A stretch of DNA of 64,000 bases, from NCBI GenBank assembly GCA_949358305.1, contig OX442315.1, positions 32,824,427-32,888,426 of the forward strand. Reading direction: 5' to 3'. Source of the DNA: Strigamia acuminata (lineage: Eukaryota; Arthropoda; Chilopoda; Geophilomorpha; Linotaeniidae). The notes below the pieces were generated by a model, which was given only the letters and a program-made list of their open reading frames with translations, did not search any database and had not been told where the DNA came from. Shown in pieces: positions 46,601 through 58,250 of this stretch. Every line of letters starts with the position of its first letter. Positions within the stretch are counted from its first letter, which is position 1. The position numbers and the translations under genes were made by a program.

Positions 46601-47835
46601 ATCGGTTGCACATTCATCGATGTCTTTAAAAAAAATTAAAAATTAAACGATTTTAAACGATTTTTACAAGTTTAATTCATTACCCAAACAAGTCCTATTA
46701 TCCGTAGCAATGCTATAACCACTGTCGCAATAGCAGGTCGCATTTTTAGGCGTTTCGATGCACGATTGAGAGCATTTCATCACGCTGCATTTTTCCGTTC
46801 CGCAGTTTTCATTTTCGTCGCTATTATCCGTACAGTCCGTCGCATTATTGCAAACTTGCGACGGCGAAATGCAACCAGATCCATTCGTGCAGGCAAAATA
46901 GTTATCGCTGCACTGCCACACACCGTTGATAAGTTCAACTGAAAATAAAACAAAAAATTTAAAAATTCTAAAATTTAACAACTTTTAACTTTTACTTTTC
47001 GGTTGATTGCACTTGAATTCATCAGAACCATCGCCACAATCGTCAAAACCATCGCAAATGAACGATTTAGACACGCATTTGCTGTTATCGCATTGAAAAC
47101 CGAAGCAAACCAACTCTATTTACACAAATAAATTGTTAAAAAATATATATATTATATTATAAATACATTTTATTATTTACCTTGTTGTCCTGTACACGAT
47201 TTATCCTCGTCCGAGCCGTCCTTGCAGTCAGTATCGCCGTCGCAACGCCACGCTAGCGGAATGCAAAAACTGTTGTTCCGGCAACGGAACTGATCTTTCG
47301 TGCAGTCTACACGGATTCCACCGATGGGCGCTGCAAAAAATGTCATTTAATCGTCGAAAACGAACGTAAAAATAAAGAAATTTAATAAATACCGCATTTA
47401 TCTTCGTCCGAAAAGTCGCCGCAGTCGTTTTCACCGTCGCACGTCCAGAATTTCGGAATACAGTTGCCGTTGGAGCATGTGAAAAGATTGTGCGGGCAAT
47501 CTGAAGATTAAATTAGATAATTGCTCACTTAAGTTTTAACTCATCAAATGGCGCGATTGCCAATTCTTAAGTATTACCGCATAAACTTTCGTCCGAACCA
47601 TCCTTACAGTTCTTTACGCCGTTGCATCGCTGTTTACTGCTGATGCATTCACCGTTATCGCAGGCGAATGCGTTTGGAGGACAAAATGCGTCTGTGTGGA
47701 AATGTATTGGAAAGAAAGACGAATAAAAATTAGAAAATTGTTAGAATTAATTTTTTGAATTAAGGTTGAAATTTTACCTGAGTGGTTTGGGAGGAAAATG
47801 TGAATGAAAATGCTTAGAGTAATCCATAACCGCAT
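40603..47835 (-). CDS. VgR: Vitellogenin receptor (LDL-receptor superfamily)
   Basis: The oocyte endocytic receptor for yolk protein. I assembled 28 exons, phases closed, for 1,847 residues. Exon ends (5' to 3'): 47835-47778, 47691-47578, 47500-47393, 47330-47181, 47115-46996, 46938-46684, 46623-46501, 46444-46223, 46155-45984, 45925-45724, 45658-45457, 45393-45054, 44994-44817, 44757-44552, 44498-44290, 44232-44110, 44041-43922, 43853-43371, 43313-43188, 43127-42984, 42924-42805, 42752-42633, 42567-42284, 42218-41567, 41513-41276, 41210-41046, 40988-40793, 40716-40603. Order: signal peptide, five LDLa repeats (about 20-235), EGF pair, YWTD propellers with EGFs (310-927), eight LDLa (928-1258), EGF pair, third propeller (1345-1610), EGFs, TM (about 1718-1740), 107-residue tail. 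The 5+8 LDLa pattern is diagnostic of insect VgR. The tail has FRNPAF and DDKQLL endocytic signals. Confidence 0.94.
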
Positions 47836-49642
47836 CTGGAAAGTTGTTTTAACGAGGCAAAATTGGAATAATGCAGAGTTATGTCTTAAGTGGTTGGATG
47901 AGCCAAACAAACTGGACCTCCAGTGAATTCTTATCGGTTTTATACTCTGGGACTTGATCTATTTTAATTAATCGGGGTGGAAACTAAAAATTTGGATTTT
48001 TGGTTTTTTTTTTTTTAAAATTTGATTTTTTTTTATTGAAATTGGGAAATATTTTTCTAGAATAGGAAAATATTGAAGGAAATTAAATTTTAATAAAAAT
48101 TAAAGTGGAAATTTTTTAATTTTTTTGTATTTTGTTAGATTCGGAGCTAATTTGCATATTTTTTTTTATTTTGGTCCCTTCCACCCCCTTTTTTAATGGC
48201 GGAAAAAATTTAAAACATTTTTTTTTAATTTTGAAAAAACGTAATTTATGCAACAAATCTTATTGTTTTGTTTCATTAATTTTATTAATTTTATTTTTCC
48301 AAACATAAATAACAGAAAAATATATTACACATGTCAATTAGGCATATTTTTTATTTATTTAAAAAATAAAATGACGTCATACATTTATGGCACTAAATGA
48401 CAAAAAAAGCGCTTAAAAACAAAATATTTCCATCACTTTTTTATTTTAAAAACTTTATTTACAATAAGGGGTTTCAAAAATGAAATGATGCGCTGAAAAC
48501 ATGACGATTATTCTTGCTGAAGCGATTATCATGTGACCTGTGTGGGCCAATCACATGAATAATCGCTTCAGCACTTCAGCGCTTATGTATAATCGTCTGA
48601 AAAGGAGTGCTGAAGAATGCTTGAACTAAGAAAAAGAGAGTTTGTTGTAAATTATTAAATAAATAAAAATAAATAATCAATTTAATTGAACAAAAACAAA
48701 TAAATAGATAACAAAAAAAAATAAATATAAAAAAAAAGTATAAATAAAAGTCATGTGACGTGCAAAATAATCAATCAATTATGCAGAGATTGAGCCTAGA
48801 ACAATCACTTCAGCGCCTTCAGCGTGTCATTTACGAAACCCCTTAATATTTTTAACATCGTTTTATTCGGAACTCTTTTATTAGCGTCTTTTCACACGTA
48901 TACGCGCACGAATTCCCACCAAAGAGAATATAACCGAATAGGTCGTCTGAAACTATCAAAATTGATACGCACCACGTACAAAATCTGACGTCATAAAGAA
49001 ACCGGTTCGAACCGATCAAACATTTTTATCTGCGGTTTGGTCATAAAACTCAGGATGTGACTCGCACCAAACATCCATTCCGATTTAACCGTACAATATT
49101 CTATCGATACATTGACAACTAAGATTTCCAACTCAAGGTGAGACTTCGACATTCAATACCAACTTCAGAAAAGATTTTTCCACGTTAAACGCGACATTTA
49201 ATACCCAAAATATGTGCACAAAAAACGATCAAAATGGGGACACAATGGCAGCTCGTCTTATCAAAACAAACCGAGTGACAAAAACGCAAAAAAATACAAA
49301 AAAAACAAAAAACAAAACGACCAAAAACCTATTCAAACAGCCACACGAGCCACAACAACCAATCATCCACCCCCAAACCGTTTAAATAACCAAAACTCTT
49401 AGGCCTAATATTGATTATTTAGGCACCACCGCAAGCAGCTATGTTGTGATGATGAATCCTATGTTGTGATGATAAATCCTCGCGATACTAATCTTGATAT
49501 TTCTTTGATTTCAGTGTATTAAATGTGCACTTGCAAGAGCGATCGTTGTCAGACCAGCTGAGTCAGCGTGTTTAACTTGATTGGATAAATTGGTGAGTGC
49601 GAAGTGGAGCAAGGACCAACAAAGCGGAAAATAAACAATAAA
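47836..49642. other. Divergent intergenic region VgR / RING-CH gene
   Basis: It holds a foldback element (48467-48843) and AT-rich sequence. A lysine/asparagine-rich open frame at 49214-49402 is low-complexity and not credible as a gene. A 21-base phrase around CTATGTTGTGATGAT is directly repeated at about 49440-49480. Confidence 0.45.
48467..48843. mobile_element. Foldback element with TAAGGGGTTTC ends
   Basis: The left end TAAGGGGTTTC pairs with the right end GAAACCCCTTA. Inside, GCTGAAGCGATTATCATGTGA and TCACATGAATAATCGCTTCAGC form a second strong inverted repeat near 48518-48570, and a ...CGCTGAAxxC / CAGCGCTT pair is also present. No coding capacity. It looks like a MITE or nested foldback. 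Confidence 0.78.
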
Positions 49643-52464
49643 ATGGTAGAATTGCTCACAACACCCATCAATTTATACATACCTATGTTACTCCGCGATT
49701 CTTTCATCATGACTAATTCCCACTGCTTTGCTAACTGCACACAGGCCGATTGTTGCTCCGGCCACGGCGAATGCGACAATGGCACCTGTGTATGTGAAGT
49801 AAGTTAATGTAAATGCGATTTTTTTGGAGAGATTTTTGATGGATTTTATTTTTGCTTTTTTCAGGTTCAATTTAATGGCGATTCCTGCAAAGAACCAAAT
49901 TTTAGTTATTTCGTTGCTTTTGCTACTATTTTTTATGTTATCGGCGTAGTTTCCTTAATTCAGTTGGTGAGTTTGTTTGTACACAAGGTTGAAATAGGGA
50001 AATGAAAATCGGTTGAATCATGCAATTAAAACCACTGCGCATTTTATGTGCATTTTTTGTTTAAAGAGGGCGAATTTATTGACAAAAAAAAGTCGCTTGT
50101 TTACCTTCAACCGGTTTTGCTTTGAATTTACACTTTTTATCTATTTTTTTTTTTAAATATTTTTTTTTTTCAGTTTCTCTGTATCCGATCGGAATGCGTT
50201 AAAATGAAAACACCGTCATGGTGGAAAGCCTGTCGTGTCACGACACCAAAAGCGCTTTACATGTTGATTTTTATAGCTTCACTCATTCGAGGCGTCTATT
50301 TTTCATCATCCGTAAGTGACGAAAAATAAAAAAATAAAGATAAAAAATTTAATTTTTTTTTGTTTTTTTTAGGCTAAAAGACCGTTACTTTGGGCGTCTA
50401 GCCTTCTATCGGCATATTACACATTTTTATTGACTGGTGCATCCCTCATCGTATGTTTCTGGGCGGAAGTAAGCATACGAGCAATCAATTAAAATCATAA
50501 ATTTAAAGCACGTGCATGTGTTTTGTATTTATATATATTGTAATGGCAATGAGAGGTTATAATGGGTTCGTATCAATAAGAAAAATCTCACGAGTGAATA
50601 CGGCTTGCTCATTTAGCAATTGCGAGATTGTAATTAAGATAGTAAATTGAAAACATCGGCCGATGTTGTGAAGGGACGCGTTGACCTCGCATTGTGGATT
50701 TACATTGTAAATTCACCTTGAAATGTGTTTGCCCGGAAACCTTTTGTTTCGGTTCGTCATCTGCAATCTAATTTTTTGTTTTTTGTTCATTGTGTTTAAG
50801 GTGTTTCATCTGCCGAATGTTCGATGGGATAAACCTCGTTTTCTAAGTAAATCGATTATTGGTTTCCTTACATTTAACTCCATCACGTACTCAATTCTGC
50901 TCGCGGAATTGATTCTGAGTCAGTATTCGGCTTTGGAAAGAGTAAGATTTGGATTTGAATTGTTTTTAATTGCTGATGGGAATGATAATTGTTTATTGAT
51001 TTCTTGCAGAATTTATTGAATCACATTTTCAATGGATGTTATGCCGTCTTATTATTTATCGTTGTTATATTTTTCCTTTTTTATGGCGTTGAAGTTTATT
51101 TTAAGGTTAATTTTCATTATTGTTTTTTTGTTTTGCGAGTTTATAATATTAATTAAGTTAATTTTATTTTAGATTCGTGGTGCATTTACTTCTGGTCCGG
51201 TTCGCAGCCTCGATACTGCACAATTGCATCAATCACGATTTGGACTTATTTTTCAAGCTTGCATGCTTATGATAACGGTGTGCTTTTTGTTTTCGGAAAT
51301 TCTGGGCCAGTTTTGGAAGTATAAGTAAGCCCCCACTCGATTTTTACGTGGAATTTCGTTAAATTTTTACTTTTTTACGTGGAATTTCGTTAAATTTTTA
51401 CTTTTTTACGTGGAATTTCGTTAAATTTTTACTTTTTTACAAATTTAGAGTTCCGGTTTTAAGCCGCAACTGCCACGACGTGATGTTCAGAGTGGTGGAA
51501 TTGGGCGTTGCGTTGTGGTTTCCGTGTGTTTTATGGAATTGTATTAGGTAAAATCTAAAATATTTAAATTTTCAAACAAAAATTTATTTATTCTAACAAA
51601 AAAATAAAATTATTTTTCAGTCCCGAACAATTGTGGATTTTAAATCCGAGAAAGATTCTTAAAAAACTCGATCTCGACAGACAACGCCTCGAAGCCGAGT
51701 CGTTGGTGCACGACAGGACCAAAGTGGAAATAATCAAGAAAGGAGGCGCACCGAGTCGATCAGACTCGTTGGAAAAGCTACCTGAATGTTTTATTTGCTA
51801 CGACTCCGAACGTGAAGACGCGGGCACACTCATCCAACCATGCTTGTGCAAAGGAGACGTCGGAGTCGTTCATCACGACTGTCTACGCAAATGGTTGATT
51901 GAATCGGCAGACAACCCCGACAACATCCGCTGCAAAGTCTGCAACGAACTGGTAAAGAAAACCTAACCCAAATCACTCCATCAATCACTCATTTATCTCT
52001 TATTCAGTACGAATTGGAGAGAGGACAACCGTGGTTACCCGCAGGATTTACACTGACGAGTTGGTTGTACACCGCTTCGATCGTAACGGTCATGTGTTCG
52101 TCGGCGGCGGGCGCCTGGACGGTGATACAACTCTACGAGGACCCAGGGTTGAGAATTCTAGCGGTGGGGTCGGTTTTACTTGTGGAATACGTCTGCCTGA
52201 AGTATGTTGATTTAAAAACGAAAATTTGATTTAAAATTTGATAAATTTAAATGTTTTTTCCATAGGTTTTTGGGGTTCAGTACTGTAAATGCTTATCAAC
52301 GTGCCAAAGTGTCAGCTATCAAAATCTTAGGTAGAAAATTCGATCAGATCCAGCCGTGCTCAACAGAACCACACGCGGTTAAATTCGACGCCCATCAAAC
52401 ATTGATGAGTCCTCGACTCGCAGCTCCTTCATCGTTGCCAATGCTCCCGAATACAAGGGTTTAA
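49643..52464 (+). CDS. Multi-pass RING-CH (MARCH-type) protein with an EGF-like N-terminus
   Basis: A probable membrane E3 ubiquitin ligase of 567 residues. Eleven exons: 49643-49798, 49865-49966, 50174-50311, 50373-50468, 50801-50941, 51010-51105, 51173-51324, 51449-51547, 51621-51951, 52008-52201 and 52266-52464. Cys-rich EGF-like motif near the N-terminus (C..CC-GHGEC-NGTCVCE...C), split between exons 1 and 2. About seven hydrophobic segments follow in exons 2-8. A cytosolic RING-CH finger comes next: C383-x2-C386-x14-C401-x-C403-x7-H411-x2-C414-x16-C431-x2-C434. Two more hydrophobic segments are in exon 10, then a Pro/Ser-rich tail. The first in-frame ATG lacks a clear signal peptide, so an upstream exon is possible. 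AATAAA at 52684. The exact subfamily is not recognised. Confidence 0.87.
51346..51442. repeat. 31-bp tandem repeat in intron 7 of the RING-CH gene
   Basis: Three direct copies of a 31-base unit with core ACGTGGAATTTCGTTAAATT fill the intron almost up to the acceptor. Confidence 0.9.
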
Positions 52465-52930
52465 GAATTCGAAATTCACCTAATTCAGACATTGTATATA
52501 TCGCATTTATTATTTATATTTCGAAGCGTAATCGCTGCTTACTTTGTATTATTTGGATCGTTTCATGTCGGTATAATTTATCCTTAATTTCGTGTATAGG
52601 AGGAAGAGATTCATTTTTTTTAAATTATTCAAATTAATTTTTAAAAAAAAATGTATAATTCTGCTCCACCATTTATTCTGAAAAATAAAGACTTACAATA
52701 CAAAGATTTGTAGTTCAGTGCATTCTATTTAGTTTGATCCATGCACAAACGAAATTTACATTTTTGTAAGAATTAACTTATTTCACTTTTTAACAAGTAT
52801 TGCCTCTGAGAAAACACCAAACTGATTCACTTTCTACTGATATTTGTCTAGTCACTTAAAAAAATAATTTGTAAGATGCACTTATTTAAAAAGAAACAAA
52901 AAGGGACATTTTTTCTCAGCCGATGACCGA
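52465..52930. other. Convergent spacer between RING-CH gene and PRPF38B
   Basis: It carries the 3' UTR of the plus-strand gene with AATAAA at 52684-52689. The remainder is AT-rich and featureless and presumably includes the PRPF38B 3' UTR. Confidence 0.5.
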
Positions 52931-55900
52931 TCACCGCCTGTCTTTATTCCGGGACCCTAATCTGTGATCGTGGTGTCGGTCCCGGCTGTGCGAACGGTAA
53001 TAGTCCCGCTCCCGGTGATGGCGCTCCCGACTGTGCGATCTCGAGCGGCGGCGATCCCGGCTCCTCGAACTAAAATTTAAAAAAAATCAAAATAAACAAA
53101 CGGAATATTTAAATTTCAAATTTTCAACCGACCGATGACGCTTTTCCTTATCTCTCGAGCGACTGTGATAATCGTCCGGATTATCCTTTCGTTGTCGCTC
53201 CTTTTCTCTGGCTATATCGTCGGCTATGTCGCCGCTGGACCGTCGTTCCCTCTTCTTCCGGTCATTCCTGCTCGATTTGGGCCGCGTACCGTCTTCACGC
53301 TTTGTATTGTCTTCGCTTTTCTCCACATCTTCCTCCTTCTCGTTCTCTTTCTTGTCCTCGCGCTTCCCTTTGCGCTCGCGACTCGCCGATCTGCTGAGAT
53401 TATTGAATGCATAAATCGTGTTTGGTGATAAAAATCGATTTGGAAATCACCTTCTTAGTCTGGATATGCGTTCCGCTTCGCCCCACGACACTTCGTTGTC
53501 GGGAATGTGCCTGGTCTCTTGAGTAACAACTGGTGCGGGTCCATCTTTGCCTGCGATTGCTTTGCTCATCTTGGAAAGTGGTGGCAAACTGCCCAGTTTT
53601 TTCTCGATTTCCTTCTGAATTGGGACGGGTATGCGAGGAAATAGAGTAGAGTACCATTCCAATTTCGTGAGGTAATGTCGCAACATTTCGCCAATAGACA
53701 TCATGCATCCACCACCAGCTTTCACGTCCAATTCCTGCAAATAAATTTCAAATTTCATTAAAAAACTTGGCAAATTATTTCGATCAATTACTGTATAACT
53801 TATCAACTCTCATTCCAATCAAATTATTTTAAAGCAAAACCTATTTTTTTGCCTACTATTTTAAAATTTTGAAAAAAAATCTTTTTTTTTTCTCAGTCTT
53901 TCTTTTTTTTTTTTCGCTTAAATTCACGGCTCCTGCCTCTCTCAGCATTTAAAAAATATACTTATGCTATTAAATTAATGTCAACAAGTGATTGCCACTT
54001 TAAAAAATAGAATATTCAATTTATAAATTATTTTAAACTAAAAAGCTGCAAAAACAATTTTTTTTTATATTAAAAAAAAAATAAAAAAAATAAAAAAACA
54101 AAAATAAACAAAAATTATAACGATTTGTTGAGATGTGGTTGTTAACCTCATAGGAGAGGGAGAAGATTCGTCTCTGTCACCAAGCGAATTCCTGATGAAG
54201 CCATTGTGCTTCATTTTTCACAAATCGCTTGTCCCACATGCCTGAAGTGTACAAAATAATAAATTTAATACCTTTAATTTAGTAATCAAAAAACACATTC
54301 ATAAAAAAAAAAAAAAAAAAAATCTATATATAAAAATTCCTTTACTCTAATAAAACATTTAAAAAAATATAAAAATAAAATAAAAGGGGTTAAAAAAAAA
54401 TTAAATAACATTTTTCATTACTTTTTTTAAGTATGGACTTCCAAGATTCAGGAAACATCCGCTAATGCACACACAAAAATGGTAAATTAACACAAAAATA
54501 CAACCCTACAATTATTACAACGTGATACATGACCCACCTGTTGACATGTAAATATAACCTACGAGTTGACGACAACGAAAATCAACCAACCAAAACTTGG
54601 GACTTTACTCTTAAAGAATTCATACTGGAGAGGCAGACAAAATCTGTTAGGTTTAAAAAACAATTTGTGCTAATCTCAAATACAATCACAAAAAATAAAT
54701 AAAAGTTGTTGCTATACTCACCAAGATTATATTAAACTTTACACATTAGATGGCTGATGAAATGTGTGAAAATTGTAGCTCGACATTTTAATTTTAATTA
54801 ATTTTAAGTTAATTTTTTTTTTAAATTTCTTTTTTTTTAATCGTTTATATTTTAAGTGGTTATTTTAGAAATGTACTGCGCTTTTCCTTCATAACATACC
54901 TCGTCATCATCAAGATACGATTCAAACCAATCCCATAAATCCTGAGGAGGTTGTGTATATCTAAAATTTAAAATAAAAATTAATTATTTTGTATTCAAAA
55001 TTATACAGGGTTGCCAGGCATACTGAATATATGGGATCATGTCAGGACACGTAATTAAAATAAAAAATAATTTTTTTTGTTAAAAAAAGTTGAATTTTAA
55101 GTGAAAAACTGAATTTTTTAATGGAAAACTGAATTTGTAAGTGGAAATTTGCATTTTTTAAAGTGAAAATTCACATTTTTAAGTAAAAATTCACATTTTT
55201 CAAGTGAAAATTCACATTTTTTAAGTGAAAATTCACATTTTTCAAGTGAAAATTCACATTTTTCAAGTGAAAATTCACATTTTTCAAGTGAAAATTCACA
55301 TTTTTCAAGTGAAAATTCACATTTTTCAAGTGAAAATTCACATTTTTCAAGTGAAAATTCACATTTTTCAAGTGAAAATTCACATTTTTCAAGTGAAAAT
55401 TCACATTTTTCAAGTGAAAATTCACATTTTTCAAGTGAAAATTCACATTTTTCAAGTGAAAATTCACATTTTTCAAGTGAAAATTTACATTTTTCAAGTG
55501 AAAATTCACATTTTTCAAGTAAAAATTCACATTTTTCAAGTGAAAATTCACATTTTTAAGTGAAAAACCACCTAATTTAGACAAAAATTAAATTTTTTCC
55601 ACCCCACATACAAAAACTAAAGTCCGGCAACCCCACAACAACAAAATACCTTATATACATAAATCCCAGCGCTCTAATATAAGCAGAATCGCAATGCGTG
55701 ATAAGCCCATTAACTTGCTTCCGTGTCAATTTAAGTGTAAACAACTTGTAAAGTAAACAAAAAGCCGTTGATACAATTCCACCAGCTCCAACACCACGAA
55801 CCTAAAAAACAAAAAAAAAAACAAAAAAAAAAAACACCATTAAATTTAAGCAAAAAAATCAAATGAATTTATATTTACCCCTCCACACATTCCAGTCTGA

Positions 55901-56223
55901 CCTGACGTCTTCCTACTACCTTTCTCCCATGGTTCTAAATGTGTTACCTATTAATTCATTCGAAAAAACAACAAAAAAAAATAAATTTTTAAATAAATTT
56001 TACTCAAACCATTCAAATTTGTCGAAATAAAAGTCGTTTACTTACATACCTTGTAGTAAATTTCGTCTATAACTTCATGGTAAGTTTTAAGATCGAACAA
56101 ATTGACTTTGAAGTAATGAGATGATTGAATGTTGGTCAAAATCAAACTGTTTAAATTCATCGATTTGTCGTTGCCCCATAAAGGAAGACTGTTACTGTTT
56201 TTCGTCGCCGCACCCGGTGCCAT
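52931..56223 (-). CDS. PRPF38B: Pre-mRNA-splicing factor 38B
   Basis: A spliceosome-associated PRP38-family protein with an RS tail, acting in the nucleus. Seven exons: 56050-56223, 55879-55947, 55650-55801, 54900-54960, 53451-53734, 53133-53393 and 52931-53069, encoding 379 residues. The PRP38 domain fills about 20-215: LPLWGNDKSMNLN, then YFKVNLFDLKTYHEVIDEIYY, THLEPWEKGSRKT, GVGAGGIVSTAFCLLYKL and YIRALGFMYIRYTQPP. LDVKAGGGCMMSIGEML, LEWYSTLFPRIPVP and an ERISRLR end complete it. The last two exons encode a charged R/D/E/S tail with SRSRDRRRSRSHSRERHH-type dipeptides. The human protein is longer (about 546 residues) because of a longer RS tail. Intron 3 holds a 21-bp satellite array; intron 4 is about 1.2 kb, long for this window. 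Confidence 0.95.
55150..55570. repeat. 21-bp satellite array in PRPF38B intron 3
   Basis: About 18-20 direct copies of a 21-base unit with core GTGAAAATTCACATTTTTCAA. The GTGAA/TTCAC arms make each unit a small near-palindrome. Because the period is a multiple of three and stop-free, long frames stay open on both strands; these are artefacts. Confidence 0.95.
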
Positions 56224-57000
56224 TTTTCTGCGAATAAAAAAACGTGATGAATACTCGACTGCATTGCATATATATTGATCGTCTCACAAATTTCACTATC
56301 TTTTTCTGCTTTTGATCCATTTTAGGCCTTGGCGCGTTAGGCCTAAGGACAAACCGCGTTTTTTGATCCTTAACTTAATGTTACAGCCATTAGTCAATAC
56401 GTAAGTACTAATTTTCAACAGCTAGTTTAACGTATTATATTTAGGTGTGTTGAATACTTACTGAAAAGGATAGGACCAGTGGTTTTTTAAACGAGAAACT
56501 TACCGAGTACAAGATACTGCGACAAACAGTTATTGTTTCAACGTCATAGAAACGTCACTTGGCGGAAAAATCTACACCTTGCGCATGTGCTGTGACGACG
56601 GCCACCATAAAATAGAACAACAAACCAACGCGAGGTAGCGCACCAGTCTCGCTTATTTTAAATAACTATCACACGATGGCGCCAAATATTTTAAAAATAA
56701 TAACAATATAAATAATAGGCCTACAATTTTTAGAATTGAATAAAACAAGTCGTTGTTTTCACAAATTATTAAACAAAAATTTGTATTTTTTTTTTTAAAA
56801 TTAATTTAAAAAATAGAAAAAACAACAATCAATTTTATTTTATTTTTTTAGTAGTAAATAAAATGTTTCCCATTCATCATCCATTCATTCATCATCGATA
56901 AAAATAAAAAAAAATAAAAAAAAGCTAAATTGATTCAATTCAAACGCATCAAAGTATTGGTAAACGGACAAAAGCTGGATGGAGAGAATAAAGATTATTG
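56224..57000. other. Upstream of PRPF38B; no gene recognised
   Basis: It contains the PRPF38B promoter (a GGCGCGTTAGGCC stretch near 56328 and a GC-rich GCGCATGTGCTGTGACGACGG block near 56580) and AT-rich spacer. No domain or exon chain is seen. Confidence 0.4.
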
Positions 57001-57475
57001 AATTATCTCTTCCAAACCACCAGAGCGTATATTATTCGCATAGAATAGGCGAGATTGGCCAATTCCGGATGCTACCATGTTCTGCATCATCTCTTTAAGA
57101 AAACTGTTTTCTCCCTCACTCCATCTCGTCCATCCCCATCTTTTGCTGTGCCAAAACCCAAGCGGAGAGGATGGCACGAGTTGGTTCTCAAACAAGCAAA
57201 ATTTCAGCACTAGATCCTCTGGCAACACTCCAAACGCCATCAAGTTTTCACGGCATTTTCTGCACCAGTAAAGTGTGACTTGGCTCGTCTGCACAAACTA
57301 AGCAGCCAATGAAATGTGCTTTAGGGGATTCCGTCAAATGCAATGAACTATCGTTGCAATGCTTCTTCCCAATATTGATTGCCAGCCAAACCAGCATTCC
57401 TTTCCATTGCACCTTAAGACCAAACCAGTGTAGGACATCGAGGTTCAGCCTAGGAAAAAATTCAATAATCGCCAA
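56995..57475 (-). other. Coding-like minus-strand block, unassigned
   Basis: Two overlapping frames (57248-57475 and 56995-57294) give composition and Cys pairs unlike the AT-rich random ORFs around them. Examples are GCLVCADEPSHTLL in one frame and LYWCRKCREN in the other, and the switch could be a frameshift. The block is GC-balanced. No family is recognised and no start context is convincing. It could be a pseudogene, a lineage-specific exon or noncoding sequence. Confidence 0.2.
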
Positions 57476-58250
57476 TCTTTTCTTCCATTTTTATTAAATA
57501 ATATCAAAAAAATCGAATAAAACCTGCCACATTTCATCTTTTTTCCTACTCGCAAACATCTCCCTGCCTCGATTTCTATTTTTTAAACTCGAGTGATCTC
57601 GAGACCTCAAAGAATTGAAAGCGAAGGGAACACACGGGAGATGGCGGGCTGTGCCATTGTATTGTCGAGGCCCGTGGCTTCTTACCACCTGCTCAGCAAC
57701 TTATTCTCTCGGCACACCTGGCCCGCTTACACAACTGGAGCCACGAACAAGAAAAGGGAAAGCAAAGACCCTCGCACCTAAGGGGGACATGTCCAAACTC
57801 AAACACAACGAGAGTAAACAAATGCACAACTTCTCTCCGCAACACAAAACGAAAAATCAACCTCAAATTCATTAATCCAGATTTCTCCAATTTAAAATAA
57901 ACTCCTCACTCTTTAGGCTTAATTTTTTGATTAATTTGTCGACACAAAACTGTGTGCTAGGTCCCCATTCGGCCCATTGAAATATTGAACCAGTTGCATC
58001 CCCTTTTTGCCGCACTAGATGGATAAAGAGACAAGAGACACTCGAAGGGGAGTGCGAATGTTGCGGCTCCATTTTCTCATTCCCTTATTCCAATATAATA
58101 CAATGTAAAAAAAAAGATCTGAAGTGTTAAATTACAATGCATCGTTCATTTTGTCACATCAAACAAATTCCCGATGAATGATCATCGTGTAATTTATATA
58201 CATCAAAATAATGCGTGATTCAGTTTGCAATGCACTTTATTTATTCCCCA
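57476..58250. other. No gene established
   Basis: GC-balanced sequence with short open frames on both strands and no recognisable domain. It borders the GC-rich block starting at 58250 and may be part of the same regulatory region. Confidence 0.35.

Noticed and set aside
48998-49020. GGTTCGAACC-like string reminiscent of a tRNA T-arm
   Set aside because: No cloverleaf, anticodon arm or B-box spacing around it; no tRNA gene was recognised in the window.
53135-53428. Plus-strand hydrophobic frame of 97 residues opposite the PRPF38B RS-tail exon
   Set aside because: It is the complement of Arg/Lys/Glu codons, a known artefact, and lacks gene signals.
55171-55584. Open frames of 137 (-) and 112 (+) residues
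   Set aside because: Pure translation of the 21-bp intronic satellite in PRPF38B intron 3.
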